Source: DASSWB01 sp035705495 (GTDB taxonomy: Bacteria > Bacteroidota > Bacteroidia > Flavobacteriales > Flavobacteriaceae). Taken from it: a stretch of 32,147 nucleotides of DNA. Positions within the stretch are counted from its first letter, which is position 1. Each line of letters opens with the position of its first letter. The notes beneath the pieces are model-generated. The model worked only from the letters and a program-made list of their open reading frames with translations, was not told the origin of the DNA and did not search any database. The translations under genes were made by a program, and so were the position numbers. Positions 6,141 to 13,611 of the stretch are shown here, one piece after another. The stretch spans positions 1-32,147 of the forward strand of contig DASSWB010000049.1 of the NCBI GenBank assembly GCA_035705495.1. The letters run 5' to 3'.

Positions 6141-6812
6141 TCATTGCGTGGAGATCCTGTCCATTACTTTCCGGGTGAGCAAATCACAATTACCAAAACC
6201 AAATTCGAAGACTTCTTGATTCAGGCTTAATGTATAAAGTTTTTCTCGTAAGGCCGATTTTGCGCGGTGAAACCTTACTTTCACATTGCTTTCCGAAATG
6301 TTCAAACAACAAGAAATTTCTTTGATGCTCATATTTTCCAATTCCTTGAGCACGTAAACCATTTTATATTTTGGTTCTAAGGAATCAATCGCATTTTCAA
6401 GCAACAATTTCGCTTCTTGCTTGATCATCCGGTTTTCGGGATTTGGGTTTCCGTCGTGCATTTGTAAAAGTATTTTACTTTCAAATTGATATTCATTCAG
6501 GTTAAATATCCTGCCTTTTTCCTTTAATCGCGCCAAACATTCATTGATGCCAATTCTTATCAACCATGTTGAAAATTGAGAGTTTTGCTTGAACTGAAAA
6601 AGTTTTTCATAAGCTTTGATATAAGTAATTTGCATCAAGTCATCAATGTCGGAAGCATCATAGATATAACTCCGGATTACCCGAAACAGTTTTTGATTGT
6701 TTCTTCGTACCAAGATTTCATACAATTCTTTTTCACCCAAAAGAATACGTTGAATAATATCAGTTTCCGTTAACTGTGGGGTTTTTACCTCCTCTATTTT
6801 TATAGGTTCCAT
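6141..6812 (-). CDS. ECF-type RNA polymerase sigma-70 factor
   Basis: A 223-residue sigma factor: region 2 at about 30-95 (ILVRRNNQKLFRVIRSYI, DASDIDDLMQITYIKAYEKL, FSTWLIRIGINE) and region 4 at about 140-195 (LEPKYKMVYVLKELENMSIKEI, then the helix-turn-helix LNISESNVKVRFHRAKSALR). An extra C-terminal tail of about 25 residues contains FGFGNCDLLTRKVMDR, which is seen in some non-canonical ECF members. No anti-sigma gene is adjacent; the divergent neighbour is a DoxX gene. An 18-bp dyad lies in the 107-bp divergent region and could be its control site. Target genes unknown. Confidence 0.93.
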   Translation of the reverse strand: MEPIKIEEVKTPQLTETDIIQRILLGEKELYEILVRRNNQKLFRVIRSYIYDASDIDDLMQITYIKAYEKLFQFKQNSQFSTWLIRIGINECLARLKEKGRIFNLNEYQFESKILLQMHDGNPNPENRMIKQEAKLLLENAIDSLEPKYKMVYVLKELENMSIKEISCCLNISESNVKVRFHRAKSALREKLYTLSLNQEVFEFGFGNCDLLTRKVMDRISTQ

Positions 6813-6850
6813 AAAGCTTCTTTTGGTTTAGATAAGATTCGGTTCAAAGA

Positions 6851-6868
6851 GTTACAAAAATTTGTAAC
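6851..6868. promoter_or_regulatory. Dyad in the sigma factor/DoxX divergent region
   Basis: GTTACAAA and TTTGTAAC, 8-bp arms separated by 2 bp. The half-site TGTAAC also occurs in the sulfur-cluster dyads, but here the halves point outward, so a different regulator is likely. A TAAATTTC -7-like element at 6877-6884 faces the DoxX gene. Confidence 0.4.
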
Positions 6869-6919
6869 CTTAAATCTAAATTTCAATCAAAACAGTACAA
6901 CCAATTAAATTTAAAAGAT

Positions 6920-7306
6920 ATGAATTCGAACGTAAATTTAGTCAGAACTGTTTTAAAATTTACCTATGGCCTCGTACCCATTGTTGCAGGATTGGACAAA
7001 TTCACCTACCTCCTCACCGATTGGAGCCAATATGTCTCCGACGGATTTGCATCAATGCTTCCTTTTGATCCTGAATCTTTCATGATGATTGTAGGTATTA
7101 TAGAAATAGTAGCCGGGATTCTGGTTCTTACCAAACCAAAAATTGGAGCTTGGGTTGTTATGGCGTGGTTAATTGCTATTGCCTTAAGCCTTATTTTCGG
7201 CGGACATCATTACGATACAGCAGTAAGGGATTTGGTTATGGCAATTGGCGCATTTTCTTTGGCAAAACTGAGTGAAAATGAAGAAAAACACGAAATAGCG
7301 ATGTAA
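6920..7306 (+). CDS. DoxX-family membrane protein
   Basis: A 128-residue protein with four membrane segments (about 8-26, 49-69, 76-92, 98-115) and the DoxX-type N-terminus RTVLKFTYGLVPIVAGLDKFTYLLTDW. DoxX proteins are small quinone-linked or redox-stress membrane proteins; the E. coli and mycobacterial members are tied to thiosulfate-quinone oxidoreduction or oxidative stress. Here it is alone and divergent from an ECF sigma gene, so it is a good candidate for that sigma factor's regulon. A short hairpin without a T-run follows at 7332-7355. Confidence 0.88.
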   Translation: MNSNVNLVRTVLKFTYGLVPIVAGLDKFTYLLTDWSQYVSDGFASMLPFDPESFMMIVGIIEIVAGILVLTKPKIGAWVVMAWLIAIALSLIFGGHHYDTAVRDLVMAIGAFSLAKLSENEEKHEIAM

Positions 7307-7331
7307 TTTTTTCAAACCTAAAAAATTCGGT

Positions 7332-7355
7332 TTACGAAAGATTCAATTTTCGTAA
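7332..7355 (+). terminator. Possible weak terminator after the DoxX gene
   Basis: TTACGAAA (7332-7339) pairs perfectly with TTTCGTAA (7348-7355) around an 8-base loop. The T-rich tract begins only some 6 bases later, so termination is uncertain. Confidence 0.35.
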
Positions 7356-7446
7356 GCTGGATTTTATACTCTTTCGAAAAGCAACTTAACCCTAAGTAAA
7401 TCCTGTTTAGATGATCTTCATCATTTTTAAAACCCCAATGCGTCCA

Positions 7447-7454
7447 TATATTTG
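7447..7454 (+). promoter_or_regulatory. -7 element for the hemerythrin-like gene
   Basis: TATATTTG is a perfect TAnnTTTG match 17 bp before the ATG at 7472. No TTG is visible at the -33 distance. Confidence 0.5.
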
Positions 7455-7471
7455 TTGAAGAAATTTAGAAG

Positions 7472-7936
7472 ATGGCACCGATCAAAAGACATAAAGCATT
7501 AATACCAACGAGCCGCGATCATCATCATGGATTGCTGTTGTGTTGGAAAATTAGGGAAGGTTTGAAGAAGGGCATTTCTGTTCAACGTATAAAAAAGTAC
7601 ACCGATTTCTTTTTCGAAACACAATTAAAGCCGCATTTTGCTTTTGAAGAAGCAGAATTGTTTTCTTTGTTGGAAAAAGACCATCCAATGATTCAACGAG
7701 CTATGGAAGATCATGAGATTTTAACGCAGCTTTTTCAGGAAAAAAAAGATATAGAATCAGCACTCAGAAAAATAGAGCAACAATTACAAGAACATATTCG
7801 GTTTGAAGAGCGCGTTCTTTTCAATGAAATTCAAGTGGTAATTGATGAAGAAAAATTAAATAAGATTGAAAAAATTGAAAGTGAAATCATAACCCCCAAT
7901 CCTGATGATTGGGACGATAAATTTTGGGAAAGATGA
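7472..7936 (+). CDS. Hemerythrin-domain (HHE) protein
   Basis: A 154-residue helical protein with the ligand pattern of hemerythrin-like domains: His at 17-19 (SRDHHHG), His55 with Glu59 (HFAFEE), His81-Glu82 (EDHEIL), His108 with Glu112 (HIRFEE). Such a set binds a di-iron centre used for oxygen, nitric oxide or peroxide sensing, or for iron-sulfur repair. No DNA-binding or signalling domain is attached. The stop codon overlaps the start of the next gene (ATGA), implying coupled translation. A -7 element is 17 bp before the start. Confidence 0.9.
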   Translation: MAPIKRHKALIPTSRDHHHGLLLCWKIREGLKKGISVQRIKKYTDFFFETQLKPHFAFEEAELFSLLEKDHPMIQRAMEDHEILTQLFQEKKDIESALRKIEQQLQEHIRFEERVLFNEIQVVIDEEKLNKIEKIESEIITPNPDDWDDKFWER

Positions 7937-8253
7937 AAACAAAAGAAAATTACGACACGGTTAGTGAGGCATTGACAAGTTTGAACAAAAAAGGATATAC
8001 CACAGATTTTAGGTTAAATCCGCAGATGCAGTGCCTTGTATGCAACCATACTTCTGCAAACCTGTCACCCGATGAATTTGAAATTGACGCTATTTATCGT
8101 TTTGAAGGAAATACAGATCCCGGCGATGAAATGATCGTGTATGCCATTTCTTCCAGCATTCATAAACTAAAAGGAATAGTTATAAACGGCTACGGATTGT
8201 ATTCCGATTCTACGACAAACAAAATTGTAGCGCGTTTACACAAGGCTATTTAA
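7933..8253 (+). CDS. Small conserved Bacteroidota protein (often labelled phosphoribosylpyrophosphate synthetase)
   Basis: 106 residues from ATG 7933, which overlaps the previous stop by 4 bp; a TTG nine bases earlier is less likely. The central part DEFEIDAIYRFEGNTDPGDEMIVYAISS is what I remember of a small Bacteroidota family carrying the PRPP-synthetase label in databases. It has none of the length or the ribose-phosphate-binding loop of real PRPP synthetases (over 300 residues), so I would not use that name. Two cysteines (MQCLVCNH) form a C-x2-C pair. Its coupling to the hemerythrin gene suggests a joint role; function unknown. Confidence 0.8.
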   Translation: MKTKENYDTVSEALTSLNKKGYTTDFRLNPQMQCLVCNHTSANLSPDEFEIDAIYRFEGNTDPGDEMIVYAISSSIHKLKGIVINGYGLYSDSTTNKIVARLHKAI

Positions 8254-8266
8254 CTCGAAAAAGAAT

Positions 8267-8361
8267 GTCATTCCCTACGGAAGGAGGAATCTCTGTGTGG
8301 AAAAATTCTGCTTTCGATTCATAGATTCTTCACTTCGTGAAAAGCTTCGATCAGAATGACA
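8267..8361. repeat. Dispersed inverted-repeat element, copy 1
   Basis: It begins GTCATTCC-CTACGGAAGGAGG, has the arm GGAATCT, and ends with AGATTCTTCACT followed by CAGAATGAC. Terminal GTCATTC/GAATGAC and inner GAATCT/AGATTC pairs let it fold into a long hairpin. An orphan left arm follows at 8368-8394. Confidence 0.8.
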
Positions 8362-8397
8362 ATTCAATGTATTCCGACGGTAGAGGAATCTTGTTTG

Positions 8398-8492
8398 TCC
8401 ATTCCGACGGAAGGAGGAATCTCTGGCGTATTAGCATTCGGCTTTTAATTCATAGATTGTTAACTCCGCTAGCGCTGCGGATCAGAATGACG
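8398..8492. repeat. Dispersed inverted-repeat element, copy 2
   Basis: The left arm is ATTCCGACGGAAGGAGGAAT and the right arm ACTCCGCTAGCGCTGCGGAT then CAGAATGAC. Its interior (TATTAGCATT, TAATTCATAGATT) is nearly the same as in the copy at 20836-20926. Confidence 0.8.
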
Positions 8493-8501
8493 GTTTAATT
8501 G

Positions 8502-8592
8502 TCGTTCCGACGGAAGGAGGAATCTCTTTGTATAAAAATTCTGCTCTAAATACATAGATTCTTCACTCCGCTAGCGCTGTGATCAGAATGAC
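8502..8592. repeat. Dispersed inverted-repeat element, copy 3
   Basis: It starts GTCGTTCCGACGGAAGGAGG and ends GATCAGAATGAC, with the same arm order as copies 1 and 2. A further orphan left end (GTCATTTC) abuts the 3' end of the ABC-F gene at about 8601. Confidence 0.8.
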
Positions 8593-8613
8593 AATTCAAT
8601 GTCATTTCTCGGA

Positions 8614-10239
8614 TTATACCTCGTACATTTTATCTCTCTGCTCTTTCAGTTTTTTATCGCTCATGTACTCATCAAACGACAAGTATCGGTCTATTGCTCC
8701 ATTTGGAGTCAATTCAATGATTCTATTGGCAACAGTTTGTGCAAACTCGTGATCGTGTGTGGTGAAGAGCACGGTTCCTTTAAAATTTTTGAGCGAATTG
8801 TTGAAAGCTGTAATTGATTCAAGATCCAAATGGTTCGTTGGCTCATCCAACATCAAAACGTTTGCTCTCATCATCATCATCCTGCTGAGCATACATCTTA
8901 CTTTTTCCCCTCCTGAAAGCACCTTACTGGTTTTCAAAGCTTCTTCCCCACTGAAAATCATTTTACCCAGAAATCCGCGGATATAAACTTCTTCCCTTTC
9001 CTCGTCGGTTTTTGCCCATTGTCTTAACCAATCGACAAGCGTTAGGTCATTTTCGAAAAACTCGGAATTGTCCAAGGGAAGATAAGATTGAGTGGTAGTA
9101 ATTCCCCATTGAAAACTTCCTTCCAAAGGTTTTAAGTTTGAATTTATGATTTCATAAAAGGCAGTTGATGCTCTGGAATCACGTGAAAAAACAACTACCT
9201 TGTCGCCCTTCGCAAGGTTAATATTCACATCTTTGAATAAAACCTGTCCGTCAATTGAAGCTGCCAATTTTTCAACATTCAAAATTTGATCACCGGCTTC
9301 TCTTTCGCGTTCAAAAATGATGGCAGGATATCTACGGCTTGATGGTTTTATTTCTTCTATATTCAGTTTCTCGATCATCTTTTTTCTGGAAGTGGCTTGT
9401 TTCGATTTGGCCACATTCGCGCTGAAACGTTGAATAAACTCCTGAAGTTCCTTCTTCTTTTCTTCCGCTTTTTTGTTCTGTTGTGATCTTTGTCGGGCAG
9501 CTAGTTGAGAAGATTCATACCAAAAAGTATAATTCCCCGAGAAATGATTGATTTTCCCAAAATCAATATCTGAAATATGTGTACAAACAGAATCAAGAAA
9601 ATGCCTGTCATGCGAAACTACGATTACCGTGTTTTCATAATTGGCCAAAAAGTTTTCCAACCAAGAAATGGTCTCGTAATCCAAATCATTTGTAGGCTCA
9701 TCCATGATCAAAACATCTGGATTTCCAAAAAGTGCTTGTGCCAGAAGTACACGGACCTTTAATTTATTGTCCAAATCCCCCATTAAAGTATAATGCGCAT
9801 CTTCTTTAATCCCTAAATTGGAAAGCATTGCGGCGGCATCACTTTCTGCATTCCAACCGTTCATCTCTTCAAAATCAACTTGCAGTACTCCTACTCGTTC
9901 ACCATCGGCGTCACTAAAGTTTTCTTTGGAATAAATTTCATCCATCTCCTTTTTAATCTTGTACAATGGTTTATTTCCCATCATTATGGTTTCCAAAACC
10001 GTATGTTCATCATAGAGATTATGGTTTTGCTCCAGCACCGACATTCTTTTTCCGGGCTCCAAATGAACATGTCCTGAGGTAGGTTCGAATTTTCCAGCCA
10101 ATATTTTTAAAAAGGTAGACTTACCCGCACCGTTGGCTCCTATAATTCCGTAGCAATTACCTTGGGTAAATGAGGTATTCACTTCATCAAAGAGTACGCG
10201 TTTTCCGAATTGCACAGAGAGATTTGAAACTGATAACAT
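8614..10239 (-). CDS. ABC-F ATPase, YbiT-like, with degenerate second P-loop
   Basis: 541 residues, two ABC domains joined by a charged linker (about 245-300) and no membrane part: an ABC-F protein, closest by eye to E. coli YbiT (about 530 residues). Domain 1 has Walker A GANGAGKST (34-42), Walker B VLIMDEPTNDLD (176-187) and no LSGG, as in YbiT. Domain 2 has signature LSGGEKVR (441-448) and Walker B MLDEPTNHLD (463-472), but its P-loop reads SRDSRASTA (352-360): the glycines and the catalytic lysine are replaced. ABC-F proteins bind the ribosomal E site. Only one functional ATP site arrangement seems possible. A good promoter precedes it. Confidence 0.93.
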   Translation of the reverse strand: MLSVSNLSVQFGKRVLFDEVNTSFTQGNCYGIIGANGAGKSTFLKILAGKFEPTSGHVHLEPGKRMSVLEQNHNLYDEHTVLETIMMGNKPLYKIKKEMDEIYSKENFSDADGERVGVLQVDFEEMNGWNAESDAAAMLSNLGIKEDAHYTLMGDLDNKLKVRVLLAQALFGNPDVLIMDEPTNDLDYETISWLENFLANYENTVIVVSHDRHFLDSVCTHISDIDFGKINHFSGNYTFWYESSQLAARQRSQQNKKAEEKKKELQEFIQRFSANVAKSKQATSRKKMIEKLNIEEIKPSSRRYPAIIFEREREAGDQILNVEKLAASIDGQVLFKDVNINLAKGDKVVVFSRDSRASTAFYEIINSNLKPLEGSFQWGITTTQSYLPLDNSEFFENDLTLVDWLRQWAKTDEEREEVYIRGFLGKMIFSGEEALKTSKVLSGGEKVRCMLSRMMMMRANVLMLDEPTNHLDLESITAFNNSLKNFKGTVLFTTHDHEFAQTVANRIIELTPNGAIDRYLSFDEYMSDKKLKEQRDKMYEV

Positions 10240-10262
10240 GCTTTTTGTATTTGAATTTTTTG

Positions 10263-10294
10263 CAAAAATAACCTTTTTAATCTACTCGCCGCAA
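10263..10294 (-). promoter_or_regulatory. Promoter of the ABC-F gene
   Basis: On the minus strand TTG (10292-10294), 21 bp, then TATTTTTG (10263-10270), both matching the flavobacterial consensus. The start codon lies 23 bp downstream of the -7 element. Confidence 0.7.
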
Positions 10295-10354
10295 CATTAA
10301 CTTTTCAAGGAATGCTTTAACAATTCATTAACAATATCAGGTTTCGAAGCCATC

Positions 10355-10362
10355 TATATTTG
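10355..10362 (+). promoter_or_regulatory. -7 element for the thioredoxin-fold lipoprotein gene
   Basis: TATATTTG is a perfect TAnnTTTG. It overlaps the upstream TTG (10360), which therefore cannot be the start codon if this promoter is used; the TTG at 10393 fits. Confidence 0.45.
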
Positions 10363-10392
10363 TGTGTTAGTTTTTTCCAAAAATTTTCCACC

Positions 10393-11850
10393 TTGACGGT
10401 TTCCCATACATATAAAATACTGGTTTTAATTCTTATTTCGGTATGCATTCAAAGTTGTAATCTTTTTTCTGAAAAACCTTCTCAAGATGTTTTTTTCGGA
10501 GGGGAAATTGTCAATGCATTGGATCCCAAAATTATAATATTTTACCAATCTAATCCTATTGATACGATCAAACTTGATCGGGACAACAGATTTTTTTCTT
10601 ATATAAGAAACGTGAAACCAGGTTTGTACTCGTTTAAAAATGGTGCTGAAAGCCAAAACATGTTTCTGGAACCGGGGGACAGCACTGTAATTTATCTCAA
10701 TGCCAAAAAATTTGATGAAACTTTGAATTTCAGCGGTATAGGATCTGAAAAAAATAATTTCCTCATCGAGAATTATTTACTCAATGAAAAGAATAACGCG
10801 TTTGTGCTCTCAAACGCAGATAAAGAACCAAAAGCTTTTGAAAAACTTTCCGATTCAATAAGAAAAAAAAGACAGAATAAATTACGCTCCTTGAAGGAAA
10901 AGTATGATTTCTCGGATAAATTTATGGATTTAGCCGAAAAAAGTATCGATTTTGAATATTACGATATGAAAGAACGATATACATATTTAGTCACTAAATA
11001 CCAGAAAGAATATATTTCCAAAATTCCCGCAGATTTCTACGATTATCGTGAAAACATCGAGTTTAACGATCCATCCCTGCACAGTTTCTACGGATATCTA
11101 AAACTAGTGGATAATTTTCTTACCAATAAGGTGATTGAAGATTGTTACCGCAGTAAATTATCCAATTGCGACGAAACAAATAATTACCAGAATATTCGAC
11201 GGAAATTAGTCTTAATTGATTCTCTGGCCCACGATGAACAATTGAAAAATACATATTTCAGTAGATTGGGGGCGCAGGCCATATTTTCTACTACCACGAT
11301 GGGTCAATTGGACTCGATATTGGCTTTATTGAAACAAGAAAACCTTCCAGAAAAAAAATTCCGAAACCTCCAAATTTTTGCGGCGATTCAAAATGTGTAT
11401 ATGCCGGGAAAAAATCTTCCTGGTGTGGATTTGGTGAATTTTAAAAAGGAAAGAATCAAAATGACGGAAATTGTTAAAAGACCAACTGTCTTTTACAACT
11501 GGTCTATTCACGACTCACAGCATTATATGGAAACACTGGGAATTATAAACACGCTTCGTGAAAAATATCCACAAATTGATTTTATCGGGCTCAACATCGA
11601 CTCCGAAGAAGTGTCGCCTTGGTTGGAAACCATGAAATCAAACGGATTTATTCCGAGCAAGGAATATCAATTGACTGCGATTCCTATTGACAAGAACTTT
11701 CTTAAATATTTTCTGAACAAATTACTTTTCGTGGACTCAACAGGAAAAGTAATCATGGGAGATGTTCAACTGACTACGCCTCAAATTGAAGCAAGGATTG
11801 AAAAATTTTTAAATCCGGAGAAAAAGGATTTTGTTTCCCTTAAAGGATAG
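10393..11850 (+). CDS. Lipoprotein with DUF4369-like N-part and cysteine-less thioredoxin-like domain
   Basis: No ATG is available: the frame offers TTG at 10360 or 10393. The second gives a well-shaped lipoprotein signal, hydrophobic YKILVLILISV and the lipobox IQSC with Cys22, and is compatible with the -7 element at 10355. The protein (485 residues) then has a beta-rich region (FFSYIRNVKPGLYSF, FLEPGDSTVIYLN) like DUF4369 domains, a long helical region rich in Lys and Tyr, and from about residue 340 a TlpA-like thioredoxin fold (RPTVFYNWSIHDSQH, YPQIDFIGLNIDSEE). The place of the CxxC pair is held by SIHDSQ, so it cannot act as an oxidoreductase. Probably attached to a membrane on the periplasmic side; role unknown. 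Confidence 0.82.
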   Translation: MTVSHTYKILVLILISVCIQSCNLFSEKPSQDVFFGGEIVNALDPKIIIFYQSNPIDTIKLDRDNRFFSYIRNVKPGLYSFKNGAESQNMFLEPGDSTVIYLNAKKFDETLNFSGIGSEKNNFLIENYLLNEKNNAFVLSNADKEPKAFEKLSDSIRKKRQNKLRSLKEKYDFSDKFMDLAEKSIDFEYYDMKERYTYLVTKYQKEYISKIPADFYDYRENIEFNDPSLHSFYGYLKLVDNFLTNKVIEDCYRSKLSNCDETNNYQNIRRKLVLIDSLAHDEQLKNTYFSRLGAQAIFSTTTMGQLDSILALLKQENLPEKKFRNLQIFAAIQNVYMPGKNLPGVDLVNFKKERIKMTEIVKRPTVFYNWSIHDSQHYMETLGIINTLREKYPQIDFIGLNIDSEEVSPWLETMKSNGFIPSKEYQLTAIPIDKNFLKYFLNKLLFVDSTGKVIMGDVQLTTPQIEARIEKFLNPEKKDFVSLKG

Positions 11851-11878
11851 TTCGAGAATCTAATTTTTTATGAGTAAG

Positions 11879-11906
11879 AAAAAGAGAACCTACTGGTTCC
11901 CTTTTT
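11879..11906. terminator. Bidirectional terminator between convergent genes
   Basis: AAAAAGAGAACC and GGTTCCCTTTTT pair around TACT with one mismatch; both strands end in runs of T. The hairpin overlaps the last codons of the transaldolase gene. Confidence 0.7.
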
Positions 11907-12546
11907 GATGATCTGCCAAAAACTGTTGCAATCCTAAATCGGTCAACGGGTGTTTCAGCAATCCTTCAATTGCGGATAAAGGTCCTGTCATTACATCAGC
12001 CCCAATTTTGGCGCAATCAATAATATGCATGGTATGCCGCACAGACGCTGCAAGAATTTGGGTGTCGTATCCGTAGTTGTCATAAATCATTCTGATTTCA
12101 GCAATAAGATTTAATCCGTCGGTAGAAATATCATCCAATCTTCCAATAAATGGCGAAACGTAAGTTGCTCCAGCTTTTGCGGCCAATAGCGCTTGACCTG
12201 CAGAAAAAACAAGCGTGCAATTTGTTCTTATTCCTTTTTCGCTGAAATATTTTATTGCTTTAATTCCTTCTTTGATCATTGGCACCTTCACCACAATTTG
12301 ATCATTTAAAGCAGCCAGCTCCTCACCTTCCTTGACCATTTCATCAAAAGTCGTCGCAATAACTTCTGCACTTACGTCGCCCGTAACCGCTTCGCAAATC
12401 GCTTTGTAATGGTTTATGATATTTTCTTTTCCGGTGATTCCTTCTTTCGCCATCAAAGACGGATTGGTGGTCACACCGTCCAAAACTCCTAAGGCTTGTG
12501 CTTCTTTAATCTGATTTAAATTGGCTGTGTCAATAAAAAATTTCAT
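11890..12546 (-). CDS. Transaldolase, small (MipB/TalC-like) type
   Basis: 218 residues, the size of the short transaldolase / fructose-6-phosphate aldolase subfamily. It starts with the diagnostic MKFFIDTANLNQIKEA and DGVTTNPSL, has the Schiff-base lysine Lys87 in IVVKVPM, and the GIRTNCTLVFSAGQALLA and YVSPFIGRLDD motifs. It transfers a dihydroxyacetone unit between sugar phosphates in the non-oxidative pentose phosphate pathway in the cytoplasm. Distinguishing transaldolase from fructose-6-phosphate aldolase by sequence alone is not certain; in an organism of this kind transaldolase is usual. It lies 24 bp after an SDR gene on the same strand. Confidence 0.94.
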   Translation of the reverse strand: MKFFIDTANLNQIKEAQALGVLDGVTTNPSLMAKEGITGKENIINHYKAICEAVTGDVSAEVIATTFDEMVKEGEELAALNDQIVVKVPMIKEGIKAIKYFSEKGIRTNCTLVFSAGQALLAAKAGATYVSPFIGRLDDISTDGLNLIAEIRMIYDNYGYDTQILAASVRHTMHIIDCAKIGADVMTGPLSAIEGLLKHPLTDLGLQQFLADHQKGNQ

Positions 12547-12570
12547 CTTGTTTTTTTTAGAGCTGTAAAA

Positions 12571-13392
12571 TTACAATTTATAATGTTTTAGTAGCATTTT
12601 CTCGTAAACTTTATCGGGCAAAAGACGTTTTAGCACGATGGAAAATTTCTGCATGAAATCTCCTACTTTGTAATGAATCTTCGGTTCTTTCTGTTGAAGA
12701 ATTTCAAAAATGACTTTGGCCATGAGCTGCGGATCTTTTCCAGAATCAACATGTTCATTCATTAAACCCAATGTTTTTCCGTAGGAATGGAAATAAGGTG
12801 AATCTTCCAAAACGGGAGAATGAAATCTTCCAGCGGCTATATTCGTTGAAAAATCGCCAGGTGCAACACAAACAATTTTGATATTAAAATCCTTCACTTC
12901 CATACGTAAAGCTTCGGAAGTAATTTCCAAGGCGCCTTTGGTGGCGGAATAAATTCCGCGGTAAGGCAAACCCATATAGCCCGCAATTGAAGTAATATTA
13001 ATGATAAATCCTGATTTTTGTTTCCGCATAAAAGGCAAAACTGCTTTGATGACATTAATGGGTCCGTTGTAATTAACGTCGAAAGCTTTTTTAATCTCCG
13101 CTTCGGGGGTTTCTTCAATAGGACCCGTGATTCCGACTCCTGCATTATTGATCAAAATATCTATTTTCCCTTGTTTTTGAACAATAAAATCCACCGCATC
13201 CTCAATACTTTGATTTTCGGAAACGTTTAACGGAATTAATTGATAAGGTAAATTTGATTGTTGCTTCGGATTTCGGCTCGTTCCATACACAATGTAATTT
13301 TTTGAACTTAGAAAAGTAGCAATCGCTTTTCCTATTCCGCTGGAAGCGCCGGTAATAAAAACAACTTTTTTTGAAGAAGAACCTGATTTCAT
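12571..13392 (-). CDS. SDR-family short-chain dehydrogenase/reductase
   Basis: 273 residues from the ATG at 13392. An earlier in-frame ATG (13449) would lie within the SRP RNA gene and is rejected. Classical SDR features: cofactor loop TGASSGIG (14-21), structural NNAG, active site Ser in ITSIAG, then YSATK with the Tyr-x3-Lys pair, and the PGDFST loop. The C-terminal third (FMQKFSIVLKRLLPDKVYEKMLLKHY) is basic and amphipathic, as in SDRs that associate with membranes. Substrate unknown. It probably shares a transcript with the transaldolase gene. Confidence 0.9.
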   Translation of the reverse strand: MKSGSSSKKVVFITGASSGIGKAIATFLSSKNYIVYGTSRNPKQQSNLPYQLIPLNVSENQSIEDAVDFIVQKQGKIDILINNAGVGITGPIEETPEAEIKKAFDVNYNGPINVIKAVLPFMRKQKSGFIINITSIAGYMGLPYRGIYSATKGALEITSEALRMEVKDFNIKIVCVAPGDFSTNIAAGRFHSPVLEDSPYFHSYGKTLGLMNEHVDSGKDPQLMAKVIFEILQQKEPKIHYKVGDFMQKFSIVLKRLLPDKVYEKMLLKHYKL

Positions 13393-13423
13393 GATTTGCA
13401 AGCAAAATTTGACATCCAGATAC

Positions 13424-13524
13424 AAAAAAAGGCAAGCTACCCACATCACACCGCTACGACCACCTACCCTTGCTACGTTCCCGTCCTGGGGGATTCAGCA
13501 GGAGCTGGTTGTGTGGGACTTGCC
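13424..13524 (-). ncRNA. ffs: Signal recognition particle RNA (small bacterial 4.5S type)
   Basis: On the minus strand the ends GGCAAG (13519-13524) and CTTGCC (13431-13436) pair, as do GTCCCACAC and GTGTG..TGTGGG further in, giving one long hairpin. The apical part holds the SRP domain IV signature: CCAGGACGGGAACGTAGCAA then GGGTA, close to the universal GGAAG..AGCAAGGGTA form. A run of T (13424-13430) follows the 3' end. It binds Ffh and guides membrane-protein targeting. The mature RNA is about 94 bases, 13431-13524. Confidence 0.9.
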
Positions 13525-13528
13525 GGTG

Positions 13529-13558
13529 CAAATATACAACCATTATCACTTTTCACAA
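13529..13558 (-). promoter_or_regulatory. Promoter of the SRP RNA gene
   Basis: TTG (13556-13558), 19 bp, then a perfect TATATTTG (13529-13536) on the minus strand, with the RNA start 5 bases later: a textbook flavobacterial housekeeping promoter. Confidence 0.82.
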
Positions 13559-13611
13559 GTATTTTATAAACCGAATTAAATAATTTATCTTGCTTCAAAT
13601 AATTTTTTAAA

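Noticed and set aside
8267..8592. Possible CRISPR array because of regularly recurring 90-bp units
   Set aside because: Units are too long, have internal inverted arms, vary in spacing and have partly conserved interiors; there are no short repeats with unique spacers and no cas genes.
13393..13449. Upstream ATG extension of the SDR protein
   Set aside because: It would start within the SRP RNA gene and the added residues do not belong to the SDR fold.
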